A stretch of 64,000 nt of DNA from Sphingomonas sp. UNC305MFCol5.2 (GTDB taxonomy: Bacteria > Pseudomonadota > Alphaproteobacteria > Sphingomonadales > Sphingomonadaceae), in contig NZ_JOOE01000001.1 in assembly GCF_000712135.1 (NCBI RefSeq), positions 1,178,001 through 1,242,000 on the forward strand. The letters run 5' to 3'. Under the pieces are notes generated by a model that did no database searches, was not told the DNA's origin, and was given only the letters and a program-made list of their open reading frames with translations. Shown here in pieces: positions 13,829 to 22,323 of this stretch; position 1 is the first letter of the stretch; every line of letters starts with the position of its first letter. The position numbers were made by a program, and so were the translations under genes.

Positions 13829-16335
13829 GCGACCGCCTGCGCCTGGCTGTCTAGCAACTGGTCGACGATCATCTGGCCGATATCGTTCTGCCACAGCCAC
13901 AGGCCGTTGGCCTTGCCGCTGAAGCTCGCCTCGCCGCCGAGCCGCCCGTCGGGCACATGCCCCGAAGCGAGGCCGATCCCGAACACGCCCGGCACCGGCC
14001 GTCCCTCGGCGTCGATCACCCGGCATTGCTGGTCGACCAGCCGGGGCCGCCCCGGCGCGTCGGCGGCGAGCGCGATCCGGTTGCCCTCCTGGTCGAACAA
14101 GGGCAAAGCGCGCGGGCGATAGCCGAGTGCGCCGATCACCACGTTCGCGCCTTCGATCTCCGCGCGCACCGCCGCATCGTCGATCTCGCCGATCCGCCTG
14201 AGCGCCATCCGCGGATCCGGCGCGCGCCCGCCGACGCCGAGCATCCGCAGCACCAGTTCGCGCGCCTCGAGCCGGAAGCCCGCCAGTCGGTAGACGAACC
14301 CGCTCACCGGGCAGATGTCCTGTGGCCCGAAATCGGTGAAACCGTCGGCATGCGCCTCTTCCGCCGAACGGTAAAAGGGCCGCAGTGGCCGGCGATGATA
14401 GAGTGCGAGCGCGCCCGCGCCGAGCGGCAGTGCCGGCGCCGCCTTGAGGATCAGCGCCGCCGCGGCGAGCGCGCTGGTCGATCCGCCGACGATGGCGATG
14501 CGCGGGGCCGGCGTTCCGGCGATCCGCGCGCGCAACGCGTCGAGCCCGCCGATCCGCAGGAATTCGTCGCCTGCCATCAGCCGCTCGCCGGCCAGCGCAC
14601 CCAGCGCCACCCCGGCAACCTGTTCGGCCTCGACATGCGCGCGCGCCTGATAGCCGCCGGTCGCGATGACCAGTTTCTCGGCGCGCATCACCCGCACTTC
14701 GCCAGTGACGCGGTTGCGCACGCGCGCTGCCCAGACACCATCCGCAATGCGCCGTGCCTCCACTACGTCGCTGCGCGTCACCACCGTGCCGCCCTGCTCC
14801 GCGACGATCATGCCCAGCTGCGCGCCGGTCGCCTCGAGGAACGGCGTGGCCCGTGCCAGCGGCACACCCAGTTTGCCGGCATGCATCGCGACTTCCTGTC
14901 CCGACGAATGCGTCTCGAGCGCGGCGATGCCGTCATGCGCATTGTCCTTCACTGCGGTGAGGAAGGTCTCGGCGGTGCTGTCCGAAGTGATCGCATAGGT
15001 GCCGATCTCGCCGCGCCCGAGCACGGCGTCACGCTCGACCACCGCGAGTCCCGCATTGGCCAGCCGCACCAGCGCGTCGCTCTTGCTCGCCGCGGTGAGC
15101 AAGGCGGTGCCGGCGGGGCCGCCGCCGACGATCAGTGCCGCATGGACGTGTGCGCCGCGCCGCTCGGCACCCGGCAGGCTCTTGAGCCCCGATGCCGCGC
15201 ACGCGTCGATCAGCGCGGCGCAGACCCGCTCGACATCGGCCTCGGTCATCCCGTCGGTCACCGGCAGCGACAGCACCCGCGCGCCGACATCGTCGCACAC
15301 CGGCAGCGGCTCGCTGACGCCATGCGCGCGGAACCAGGGCTGCTCGCCCAGATGCGGACTGAAATAGCTGGCCGCGCCGATCCCCTGTTCGGCCAGCGTC
15401 TCGATGATCGCGCGGCGGTGCCCGGCAAAGGCGCGCGGCAGCAGCAGCGACTGAAATTGCAGCGCCGGCCGCGATCCGCGCAGTTCCTGGAACTCGAACC
15501 CCTTCTCGGCGGCGAACCCGCCCAGCGCCGCGCGATACACGGCGTCGAGCTTCATCCGGTGCGCCGCCACGCCCTCGATCTCGTCGAGCCTGGCGCGCGC
15601 CACCAGCCCGAGCACTTCGGGCAATTTGGCGTTGAACCCCGGCCCCTCGGCCGAGCGCCCGCCGGCAAAACCGAAATTGCTCATCCGCCGCAGCGCCTCG
15701 ATCAGCGCGGCATCGCCCGAATGGACCAGCCCGCCCTCGGCCGTCGCGAACACCTTGGTCGCGTGCATCGAATAGACCATTGCGAAGGGCGCCCCCGCCC
15801 CGAACTGCCTGCCCTCGGCATCCAGCGCGCCCAGCGATGCGGCGGCGTCGATCACTACGCCGACACCGCGTTCGGCATAGCCGCGGTAGCGCGCCAGATC
15901 GATCCCCGCGCCGAAGGTGGCATAGGGCACCACCGCCGCGATGCGATCGCCATATTTCTCGAACGCCCGCGCCTCCGCCTCGGCGCTCGCCGCCCAATCC
16001 TCGGGGTCGACGTCGCACAGCAAAGGCGTCAGTCCCGCCCATTCCGCCGCATGCGCGGTCGCCGCGAAGGTGAAGGCGGGAATCAGCGCGAAATTGCCCT
16101 TGCCCGCGCGCGGACCCGCGGCGTGTCGAATCGCCAGCATCAGTCCCACAGTCGCATTGCTCACTGCGAGGCAGTCCCCCGCGCCGTCGAACAATCGCGC
16201 AGTCGCCGCGGCCTCGAACCCGCGCACCACCGGCCCGCCGTTCGAATAGATTCCGCGCGCCTCGATCTCCGCGAGCGCATCGGCCATCCCGCTCAATTTC
16301 GGCGGTCGCGGCGCGATCAGCGGCAGCCGATCCAT
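13825..16335 (-). CDS. Fusion: DegT/DnrJ/EryC1-type aminotransferase plus FAD/NAD(P)-dependent oxygenase-like module
   Basis: This single uninterrupted 836-aa frame holds two enzymes. Residues about 1-385 are a DegT/DnrJ/EryC1/StrS sugar aminotransferase: G-P-V-V-R-G-F-E near 34, the cofactor aspartate D163 in V-I-D-A-A-A-S, and the PLP lysine K194 in S-M-H-A-T-K-V-F-A-T-A-E-G-G. Residues about 398-836 are a two-dinucleotide flavoprotein: FAD motif GGGPAG at 404-409, a second Rossmann motif A-I-V-G-G-S-T-S-A typical of NADPH sites, and a late A-L-G-Y-R-P-R-A-L-P that resembles the ATGY motif of N-hydroxylating and Baeyer-Villiger monooxygenases. It is translationally coupled to a GT2 gene. 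The inference is that an amino sugar is made and then oxidised, possibly at nitrogen. The substrate is unknown. Confidence 0.85.
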   Translation of the reverse strand: MDRLPLIAPRPPKLSGMADALAEIEARGIYSNGGPVVRGFEAAATARLFDGAGDCLAVSNATVGLMLAIRHAAGPRAGKGNFALIPAFTFAATAHAAEWAGLTPLLCDVDPEDWAASAEAEARAFEKYGDRIAAVVPYATFGAGIDLARYRGYAERGVGVVIDAAASLGALDAEGRQFGAGAPFAMVYSMHATKVFATAEGGLVHSGDAALIEALRRMSNFGFAGGRSAEGPGFNAKLPEVLGLVARARLDEIEGVAAHRMKLDAVYRAALGGFAAEKGFEFQELRGSRPALQFQSLLLPRAFAGHRRAIIETLAEQGIGAASYFSPHLGEQPWFRAHGVSEPLPVCDDVGARVLSLPVTDGMTEADVERVCAALIDACAASGLKSLPGAERRGAHVHAALIVGGGPAGTALLTAASKSDALVRLANAGLAVVERDAVLGRGEIGTYAITSDSTAETFLTAVKDNAHDGIAALETHSSGQEVAMHAGKLGVPLARATPFLEATGAQLGMIVAEQGGTVVTRSDVVEARRIADGVWAARVRNRVTGEVRVMRAEKLVIATGGYQARAHVEAEQVAGVALGALAGERLMAGDEFLRIGGLDALRARIAGTPAPRIAIVGGSTSALAAAALILKAAPALPLGAGALALYHRRPLRPFYRSAEEAHADGFTDFGPQDICPVSGFVYRLAGFRLEARELVLRMLGVGGRAPDPRMALRRIGEIDDAAVRAEIEGANVVIGALGYRPRALPLFDQEGNRIALAADAPGRPRLVDQQCRVIDAEGRPVPGVFGIGLASGHVPDGRLGGEASFSGKANGLWLWQNDIGQMIVDQLLDSQAQAVA

Positions 16336-16464
16336 AATCTTCCCCCAGCTCCAGTCCCGCCGGACGTGCCGGCACTTGTCGGGCGGAGCCTAGCCGCGTC
16401 GAACCTTCGATTTCGTAAAGCCGTCCGCATGGACGCCGCCGCGCACCCGGGCTAGCGCTGAACC

Positions 16465-17001
16465 ATGATCCTCGGTCCCCCGGAACAGATCGATTCGGCC
16501 ACCCGCGCTTTCTGCGCCACGATCTCGCCCGAGCCGCCGCTCTACGTCCGCGTCGAGCCGGTCCGCGGCGCCAAACCCGCTTACTGCTTCGACAATTCGG
16601 TCGCGCAGGCGCTGCGCCACGGCGGATCGGCGGTCTATGGCTGGGCGATCTGGCACTGGCCGGGCCGCTGGTTCGAAGCCGAGCATCACGCCGTCTGGCA
16701 CACGCCCGACGGCGACCTGCTCGACGTCACGCCGCAGGCCGGCGATCCTTCTCGCATCCTGTTCCTGCCCGATCCCTCGGCGCCCTACGATCCCGCCACC
16801 TTTCGCCGCAACATCATGGCCCCCGACGGGGACAGCGCGGCGGTGCGCGAATATATCGCACTGGTCGCCGCCCGCGGCGACATCACCGATCGTTATTGGG
16901 AGCCGGGAATGGACGTCCTCCCCTTGTTCAGCCCTGAGGACCAACGCCGCCTCGACCCCATCGACGCGCGCATGGCGGAGCTCCGCGCCGCCTTCGCCTG
17001 A
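16465..17001 (+). CDS. Hypothetical protein with conserved-looking Cys-His-Asp arrangement
   Basis: This 178-aa soluble protein matches no family I can name. It has an aromatic-rich core: A-Y-C-F-D-N-S-V (Cys41, Asn44), G-W-A-I-W-H-W-P-G-R-W-F-E-A-E-H-H-A-V-W (His74, His75) and P-D-G-D-L-L-D-V-T-P (Asp87). A cysteine followed by a histidine and an acidic residue in strand-like contexts is the order found in papain-like and transglutaminase-like folds, so a cysteine hydrolase or inactive relative is possible. No signal peptide or membrane span is visible. The start ATG lacks a clear ribosome-binding site. It converges on the DoxX-like gene with 6 bp between the stops. Confidence 0.7.
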   Translation: MILGPPEQIDSATRAFCATISPEPPLYVRVEPVRGAKPAYCFDNSVAQALRHGGSAVYGWAIWHWPGRWFEAEHHAVWHTPDGDLLDVTPQAGDPSRILFLPDPSAPYDPATFRRNIMAPDGDSAAVREYIALVAARGDITDRYWEPGMDVLPLFSPEDQRRLDPIDARMAELRAAFA

Positions 17002-17007
17002 GCCGCG

Positions 17008-17754
17008 CTATTTCGCTGCCGTCCGCATCGCCCAGGCGGAGCCCGCGATCAGCAGCGCCGCGCAGCCCATCGTCCATTCGAGATGGCTCCCCGGCGCCGC
17101 CGCGATCCGCGGCACGTGCACCAGCAGCACGAAGCTCCCCGCCATCGCCGCGAGCAGGGTCGCCGCGAGCCGCAGCCGGATCCCGCTCAGGATCGCCAGC
17201 CCCGCCGCGAGATGCCCCGCGCCCGTGGCATAGGCCCAGAACAATCCGCCCGGGATCCAGCCCGGCACCATCGCCGCGGTGATATCGGCATAGACGAAGT
17301 GGCTGATCGCGAAGACGATCGCACACAGCCCGAACCCCGTTCGCGGCAGTATCCGCACCCAGCCCGGCACGCCACCGCCGCGCGCGGCCAGCGCCAGCTG
17401 CGCGCCGCCCGCACTCATCGCAGCGATCTCGCACAGCCCGAGCAGTTCGCCGACCAGACCGCCCGCCGGCGTCCGCAGCACGATCGGCAGGTGCAGCCCG
17501 ATCGCCCATAGCCCGAACCACGCCCCCAGCAGGGCCGCGCCCCAGAAAGCCGTCCGCCGCATCACCGCCAGCGCGCCGCCCGCGATCAGCACCAGCGCGC
17601 TCGCGATCGCCAGCGGCACATTACCCGCCAGCGCCGGCGGCACCGGCTGCCATTGCAGTGCGAAGTCGGCGAAGGCGAGCCCCACCGCCCCCATTCCGAT
17701 CGCCCCCGCGCCATAAGCCAGCGCATCGGTGTCGATCGCGTCGCGTGCGCGCAT
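17008..17754 (-). CDS. DoxX-like multi-span membrane protein
   Basis: The 248-aa protein is almost wholly hydrophobic with about seven or eight predicted membrane helices and small polar loops. The second half (I-S-H-F-V-Y-A-D-I-T-A-A-M-V-P-G-W-I-P-G-G-L-F-W-A-Y-A-T-G-A-G-H-L-A-A-G split across helices) has the W-x-Y-x-T-G-x-x-H-x-x-A-G pattern of the DoxX/DUF4267-like group. The role is unknown; relatives are linked to redox or quinone processes but without firm evidence. It is divergent from the HTH-like gene at 17924, and their 169-bp intergenic region holds a palindrome and a LexA-type box. Confidence 0.78.
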   Translation of the reverse strand: MRARDAIDTDALAYGAGAIGMGAVGLAFADFALQWQPVPPALAGNVPLAIASALVLIAGGALAVMRRTAFWGAALLGAWFGLWAIGLHLPIVLRTPAGGLVGELLGLCEIAAMSAGGAQLALAARGGGVPGWVRILPRTGFGLCAIVFAISHFVYADITAAMVPGWIPGGLFWAYATGAGHLAAGLAILSGIRLRLAATLLAAMAGSFVLLVHVPRIAAAPGSHLEWTMGCAALLIAGSAWAMRTAAK

Positions 17755-17839
17755 GTTCCCCTCCCCTGGTTTGGCGCCGACTCATAGCCGCGCGCCGGCA
17801 CTCCGCCCGATCCCTGCGCGCGAGCGTCATGGATTTGCG

Positions 17840-17853
17840 GGCGAACGTTCGCC
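17840..17853. promoter_or_regulatory. Perfect 14-bp palindrome, possible operator
   Basis: GGCGAACGTTCGCC is self-complementary over its whole length and lies in the shared upstream region of two divergent genes, 12 bp from a LexA-type box. Such symmetry suggests a dimeric regulator, which is not identified. Confidence 0.4.
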
Positions 17854-17865
17854 GCCTAACTCTTG

Positions 17866-17880
17866 GAACATGAATGGAAC
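17866..17880. promoter_or_regulatory. Putative LexA (SOS) box, alphaproteobacterial type
   Basis: GAAC-N7-GAAC, the reverse complement of GTTC-N7-GTTC, is the established LexA recognition pattern of Alphaproteobacteria. It lies 44 bp upstream of the ATG of the HTH-like gene, a suitable place for repression of that gene and perhaps of the divergent DoxX-like gene. The motif has only eight fixed bases, so chance occurrence is possible. Confidence 0.5.
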
Positions 17881-17923
17881 ATTTTTCTTTCATTTATGAA
17901 CCTTTTTGGTTATATTCCCGCAA

Positions 17924-18775
17924 ATGAAGAACCGTGTCCCCGTCCCGCGCGACGAACGCGCGCCGCTCCCGGACTTTGTTCCGGTCCCCCGCACCTGCGC
18001 TCGCCACGATGGCTGGACGCCCCAGCGCCAGCGCGCTTTCATCGAAGCGCTCGCCGAGACCGGCTCGGTCTCCACCGCATGTCGCATGGTCAACATGACG
18101 ACGGTCGGCGCCTATCTGCTGCGCCGCCACCCTCAGGCGCACGAGTTCCGTCGCGCATGGGAGGCGGCGCTCGACATGGGCGTCCAGCGCCTCAAGGACG
18201 AGGCTTTCGATCGCGCGATGAATGGCCAGCTCGTCCCCGTCTTCGTCGGCGGCAAGCTGCTCGGCTATCGGCGGGTGAAAAGCGACCGGCTGCTGATGTT
18301 CTGCCTGCGCCATTACGGGCAGGACGCGCAGGGCAAGCGCGTGACGATCAACTATTTCAGCAGCAAGGCGAGCGCCGGCGCCGACGCGGCGGCGCAGCCT
18401 CTGGTGGAAGGGCAACAGCCACAGGCGGCGCTCACCCATGCCCAGGCCTCCACCACCACGCTGCGGACCACCATGACCGCCCCGGCAGGCCCCGCCGCCG
18501 CCGAGCGATGCGATATCGCTGCGGCTACACTCGCCGCCTTCGACGGCGTCGCGCTCGATCCTCAGGCCGAGGCCGATATCCTGGCCGCGCTCGAAGCCTG
18601 CGCCGAACGCCAGCGCACCCTCCCGCTCGAGGACGATCCCGACGAATCCTATGTCAGTGCGGGCGAGGTCGAGAATCCCGCAGGATATGCCGGCGAGCTG
18701 GAGAGCGGGCTTGAAAGCGAAGATTTGTGGGTGCCGGAAGAACGCGGCGATTCGACCGACGGGCTAGAGAAATGA
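17924..18775 (+). CDS. HTH-containing hypothetical protein, terminase-small-subunit-like N-terminus
   Basis: The 283-aa protein starts at ATG 17924; a TTG six codons upstream is an alternative. The segment W-T-P-Q-R-Q-R-A-F-I-E-A-L-A-E-T-G-S-V then A-C-R-M-V-N-M (about residues 32-65) looks like the helix-turn-helix of phage terminase small subunits and related DNA-binding proteins. It is followed by A-W-E-A-A-L-D-M-G and a basic stretch ending R-L-L-M-F-C-L-R-H. The C-terminal half is low-complexity, Ala-rich and then strongly acidic. Proteins of this layout are common in sphingomonads but uncharacterised; no phage genes surround it. The upstream DNA is unusually AT-rich for this window and contains a LexA-type box, so damage-inducible expression is possible. 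Confidence 0.75.
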   Translation: MKNRVPVPRDERAPLPDFVPVPRTCARHDGWTPQRQRAFIEALAETGSVSTACRMVNMTTVGAYLLRRHPQAHEFRRAWEAALDMGVQRLKDEAFDRAMNGQLVPVFVGGKLLGYRRVKSDRLLMFCLRHYGQDAQGKRVTINYFSSKASAGADAAAQPLVEGQQPQAALTHAQASTTTLRTTMTAPAGPAAAERCDIAAATLAAFDGVALDPQAEADILAALEACAERQRTLPLEDDPDESYVSAGEVENPAGYAGELESGLESEDLWVPEERGDSTDGLEK

Positions 18776-19296
18776 AACCTTGTAAGCAGCGGGCCCAAGC
18801 GACACGACTTCCTCCAACGGAGGAGGCCGCGCCGAGCAGAGGACTCACTATCGGCTCAACAGCAAAGCTCCCTGCGTTCCAGCGGGTTAACCTCGATTGT
18901 TCGGAACATGGCGGCGATCCGGGGATTGTGCCCCTGCCGCGATGAAGAATGCGGGGAGGGTTGTATCATGTGTTCCATACGCCGAATGGCGCGGCTGCTT
19001 GCGCAGCACGCTTCCGCCGATCCACGCCAAGGCGCGCCGGGGCACCCCCGCGCGGCGGAGCGTTCCGCACCGCTACCGGCACCGTCGGGCCAGCGGCGCT
19101 GAATGTGCGCTGACGACGCAGTTGCGGACGTTCATTCCCTCTCCCCTTTAGGGGAGAGGGTGGCAAGCGAAGCGAGCCGGGAGAGGGGCAAGAACCACGA
19201 CTTTGCCGCACTTCCCCTCTCCCCTTTAGGGGAGAGGGAGAACTGGCGGCAATGACAGCTTTCCCACCCACATTCAGTGCGTAAGCCGGGCAGGCC
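18776..19296. other. 521-bp intergenic region with no convincing gene
   Basis: Only short frames without ribosome-binding sites or family-like content occur here. The region holds an imperfect inverted repeat TGTTC-N-GAACA near 18898-18908 and, nearer lepA, two copies of a palindromic repeat described separately. I see no tRNA or other RNA gene and no mobile-element remnant. Confidence 0.6.
19137..19238. repeat. Two copies of a palindromic CCCTCTCCCC repeat
   Basis: CCCTCTCCCC-TTTA-GGGGAGAGGG occurs at 19137-19160 and again at 19215-19238. Each copy is a perfect 10-bp stem (11 with the T-A pair), and the two lie in the same orientation 54 bp apart. The same core occurs at 28994-29019. It looks like an interspersed palindromic element downstream of lepA. 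Confidence 0.75.
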
Positions 19297-21105
19297 TCAC
19301 TCCTCGCCCATCCGCAGCGCCGCGATGAACGCCTCTTGCGGGATCTGGACGCTGCCGTACTCCCGCATGCGCTTCTTGCCCTCTTTCTGCTTCTCCAGCA
19401 GCTTGCGCTTGCGCGTGGCGTCGCCGCCATAGCATTTGGCGGTCACGTCCTTGCGCATCGCCGCGATCGTCTCGCGCGCGATCACCTTGCCGCCGATCGC
19501 CGCCTGGATCGGGATCTTGAACAGGTGGCGCGGGATCAGGTCCTTCAATCGCTCGCACATGCCGCGGCCGCGGCTCTCGGCGGTCGAGCGGTGGACGATC
19601 ATCGAGAGCGCGTCGACGGGCTCGTTGTTGACGAGGATGCCCATCTTGACGAGGTCGCCCGGGCGATGGCCGATCTGCTCGTAATCGAAGCTCGCATAGC
19701 CGCGGCTGATGCTCTTGAGCCGGTCGTAGAAATCGAACACGACTTCGTTGAGCGGCAGCTCGTAGGTGAGCTGCGCGCGGCCGCCGACATAGGTCAGGTC
19801 CTTCTGGATGCCGCGGCGGTCCTGGCAGAGCTTGAGGATGGAGCCGAGATATTCGTCGGGGACGTAGATCACTGCCTTGATCCACGGCTCCTCGATTTCC
19901 TCGATCCGGTTGGGATCGGGCATGTCGGCGGGGTTGTGGAGCTCGATCGACCTGCCCTCGGCCTCGCCCGCGGCCTTGGTCAGGCGCATCTTGTAGACCA
20001 CCGAGGGGGCAGTGGTGATCAGGTCGAGATCATATTCTCTGGAGAGCCGCTCCTGGATGATCTCGAGGTGGAGCAGGCCGAGAAAGCCGCAGCGGAAGCC
20101 GAAGCCGAGCGCGGCGCTGGTTTCCATCTCGAACGAGAACGAAGCATCGTTGAGGCGCAGCTTGGAGATGCTCTCGCGGAGCTTCTCGAAGTCGGCGGCG
20201 TCGACCGGGAACAGCCCGCAGAAGACGACCGGCTGGACTTCCTTGAAGCCGGGGAGCGCCTCCGGGGTCGGGCGCTTGGCGTCGGTGAGCGTGTCGCCGA
20301 CGCGCGCCTGCGCGACTTCCTTGATCTGCGCGGTGATGAAGCCGATCTCGCCGGGGCCGAGGTCGGGGAGCTGCTCGATCTTGGGGCGGAAGGCGCCGAC
20401 GCGGTCGATCAGATGCGTCGTGCCTGCGGCCATGAACTTGATCTGCTGGCCCTTCCGAATCGTGCCGTCGATCACCCGGACGAGGATGACGACGCCCAGA
20501 TATGGATCGTACCAACTGTCGACGAGCATCGCCTTGAGCGGCGCGTCGGCATCGCCCGTGGGCGCCGGGATGCGCTCGACGATCGCGTCGAGGATCTCGT
20601 CGATGCCGATCCCCGATTTGGCGCTGGCGAGGACGGCGTTGCTCGCGTCGAGGCCGATGATCTCCTCGATCTCGTTGCGGACCTTCTCCGGCTCGGCGCT
20701 GGGCAGGTCGATCTTGTTGATCACCGGGATGATCTCGTGATCGTGCTCGATCGACTGATAGACATTGGCGAGCGTCTGCGCCTCGACCCCCTGCGCGGCA
20801 TCGACGACGAGCAGCGCGCCCTCGCACGCGGCGAGGCTGCGGCTCACTTCGTATGCGAAGTCGACATGCCCGGGCGTGTCCATCAGGTTGAGGACGTACC
20901 CCTTCCAGTCGAGGCGCACGGTCTGCGCCTTGATCGTGATCCCCCGCTCCTTCTCGATGTCCATGTTATCAAGGACTTGGGAGGACATCTCGCGTTCGGA
21001 GAGCCCGCCGGTGCGCTGGATCAGCCGGTCGGCCAGGGTCGATTTGCCGTGATCGATATGCGCTATGATCGAAAAGTTGCGGATCTTGGAAAGTTCGGTC
21101 GCCAT
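19297..21105 (-). CDS. lepA: Elongation factor 4 (LepA)
   Basis: LepA (602 aa) is a ribosome-associated translational GTPase thought to back-translocate or rescue stalled ribosomes and to aid initiation and 30S assembly. The GTPase motifs are complete: A-H-I-D-H-G-K-S-T at 15-23, the switch I threonine region [15 protein letters not shown] near residue 80, and N-K-I-D near 135. Domains II, III and V and the LepA-specific C-terminal domain follow, with [10 protein letters not shown] and [18 protein letters not shown] that are diagnostic. The length is standard. It is a single-gene unit here, with palindromic repeats downstream. Confidence 0.98.
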   Translation of the reverse strand: MATELSKIRNFSIIAHIDHGKSTLADRLIQRTGGLSEREMSSQVLDNMDIEKERGITIKAQTVRLDWKGYVLNLMDTPGHVDFAYEVSRSLAACEGALLVVDAAQGVEAQTLANVYQSIEHDHEIIPVINKIDLPSAEPEKVRNEIEEIIGLDASNAVLASAKSGIGIDEILDAIVERIPAPTGDADAPLKAMLVDSWYDPYLGVVILVRVIDGTIRKGQQIKFMAAGTTHLIDRVGAFRPKIEQLPDLGPGEIGFITAQIKEVAQARVGDTLTDAKRPTPEALPGFKEVQPVVFCGLFPVDAADFEKLRESISKLRLNDASFSFEMETSAALGFGFRCGFLGLLHLEIIQERLSREYDLDLITTAPSVVYKMRLTKAAGEAEGRSIELHNPADMPDPNRIEEIEEPWIKAVIYVPDEYLGSILKLCQDRRGIQKDLTYVGGRAQLTYELPLNEVVFDFYDRLKSISRGYASFDYEQIGHRPGDLVKMGILVNNEPVDALSMIVHRSTAESRGRGMCERLKDLIPRHLFKIPIQAAIGGKVIARETIAAMRKDVTAKCYGGDATRKRKLLEKQKEGKKRMREYGSVQIPQEAFIAALRMGEE

Positions 21106-21160
21106 GATCGCGCGGCCCTAGCAGGGGCGACGCGCGATGCGAAGGGGGTGCGCGCCGACC

Positions 21161-21679
21161 TTAGGGCCGATACGCCGCGATCGCCGCGAGCGCAGCCTCG
21201 AACCGCGCCTCGCTTTGCCCGCCGATCAGCGCCCAGCGCACGCCACGGCGCTCGAGCTCGGCCTTGGACAGCTCGAAGAAACGGCGGCGGAGCGTCTCGG
21301 TGCCGAACATCCGCGTGCCGTCCTTGATCCACGGCAAGTCGATGTCGAACAGCAGATACAGGTCCGCAGTGTTGTCCCAGGCGTCGAACCACGGATCGCG
21401 CTTCGCGAACAACATGTCCGCCCACACCGCAGTCATCAGCGGATCGGTGTCGAGGATCAGCGGGTCCGCGCCCTGTGCCAGCAGCATGCGGGCGCCGGCA
21501 TCGTGGTTCTGCGCGATCTCGATCAGGTCGCGCATCGTGAACATGATGCCGTTCGCCTCGGCATAGTCGCGACCATATTCGTCGAGCATCTCGCCGCCGA
21601 AATGCTCGGCCAATCGCCTGGCGATCGTCGTCTTTCCCACGCTTTCGGGGCCGTGAAGGCAGATGGTACGCGGGATCAT
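21161..21679 (-). CDS. NadR-like nicotinamide-riboside kinase (AAA-type ATPase)
   Basis: The 172-aa protein is a small P-loop kinase: Walker A GPESVGKTT at 10-18, then E-Y-G-R-D-Y and L-D-T-D-P-L motifs like the ribosylnicotinamide-kinase domain of NadR. It lacks the adenylyltransferase and repressor domains of full NadR. It probably phosphorylates nicotinamide riboside to NMN for NAD salvage. The start at 21679 overlaps the pnuC stop (ATGA), and pairing with the riboside transporter PnuC strongly supports the assignment. The reading frame stays open upstream into pnuC, but that part is a shadow. Confidence 0.86.
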   Translation of the reverse strand: MIPRTICLHGPESVGKTTIARRLAEHFGGEMLDEYGRDYAEANGIMFTMRDLIEIAQNHDAGARMLLAQGADPLILDTDPLMTAVWADMLFAKRDPWFDAWDNTADLYLLFDIDLPWIKDGTRMFGTETLRRRFFELSKAELERRGVRWALIGGQSEARFEAALAAIAAYRP

Positions 21680-22230
21680 GCTTTGGCTTTGTTCCACTGG
21701 ATCAGGCCCCAGACCGACAGGGCGAGGAAAACGACATACAGCCCCGCGGTAGGCCAGAGCCCCTTGAGGGCGAACAGCGGCACCGCGGCCAGATCGACGA
21801 GGATCCACAGCACCCAGCTTTCCCATTTGCGGCGCGACTGGAGGATCTGCGCGGCGATGCTGAACATTGCGATGCTGCCGTCCCACCAGGGAAAGGCGGC
21901 ATCGGTGTAGCGGTGCATCAGCGCGCCCCATGCGGCCGACGCGGCGACGCAGCCCGCGAACCAGACCAGCCGGGCGGCATTCCCCAGCTGCTCGATGCGC
22001 ACTTCGCCGGTTCGGACACGCGAACGGGTCCAATTCCACCAGCCATAGAGGTTCACGGCGATGTAGAAGAGCTGGAGCAGCGCATCGCTGTAGAGCTTCT
22101 GATGGAAGAATATCCACGCGTAGAGCGACACCATCGCCAGCGCGAACGGGTAGTTCCACATGCTCCGCCGGACCACCAGCGTCACGTTGATCAGCCCGAA
22201 CAGGGTGGCGGCGGCTTCGATCGGGCTCAC
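21676..22230 (-). CDS. pnuC: Nicotinamide riboside transporter PnuC
   Basis: PnuC (184 aa) is an inner-membrane facilitator that brings nicotinamide riboside into the cell, where phosphorylation traps it. Six or seven hydrophobic helices are visible. The family signatures N-L-Y-G-W-W-N-W-T-R (about 60-69) and W-E-S-W-V-L-W-I-L-V-D (about 136-146) contain the aromatic residues that line the substrate path. It is translationally coupled to the NadR-like kinase, forming a two-gene NAD precursor salvage operon. No NAD riboswitch or repressor site was recognised upstream. Confidence 0.92.
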   Translation of the reverse strand: MSPIEAAATLFGLINVTLVVRRSMWNYPFALAMVSLYAWIFFHQKLYSDALLQLFYIAVNLYGWWNWTRSRVRTGEVRIEQLGNAARLVWFAGCVAASAAWGALMHRYTDAAFPWWDGSIAMFSIAAQILQSRRKWESWVLWILVDLAAVPLFALKGLWPTAGLYVVFLALSVWGLIQWNKAKA

Positions 22231-22323
22231 CGGCGCATGCCTAGCAGCAACTTCGCGCAGGGGTCGAGTGGGTTGCCCTGCGGAATTGTCGCGCTAGGCT
22301 GTCCCAAAATGCGAGAGGGCAGT

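Noticed and set aside
13957..16455. 832-codon frame antisense to the aminotransferase-flavoprotein fusion
   Set aside because: Shadow of a GC-rich gene; composition is Arg/His/Gln-rich and no motif is found, whereas the opposite strand has intact catalytic motifs.
18897..19151. 84-codon frame between the HTH-like gene and lepA
   Set aside because: No ribosome-binding site, composition rich in Arg/Pro/Cys with no pattern, and it runs into the palindromic repeat.
18776..19296. CRISPR array or mobile-element end near the two direct repeats
   Set aside because: Only two copies, each palindromic, with one spacer and no cas or transposase gene.
19336..21327. 663-codon frame antisense to lepA
   Set aside because: Shadow frame; Asp/Leu/Val-rich pseudo-protein without motifs opposite a universal gene.
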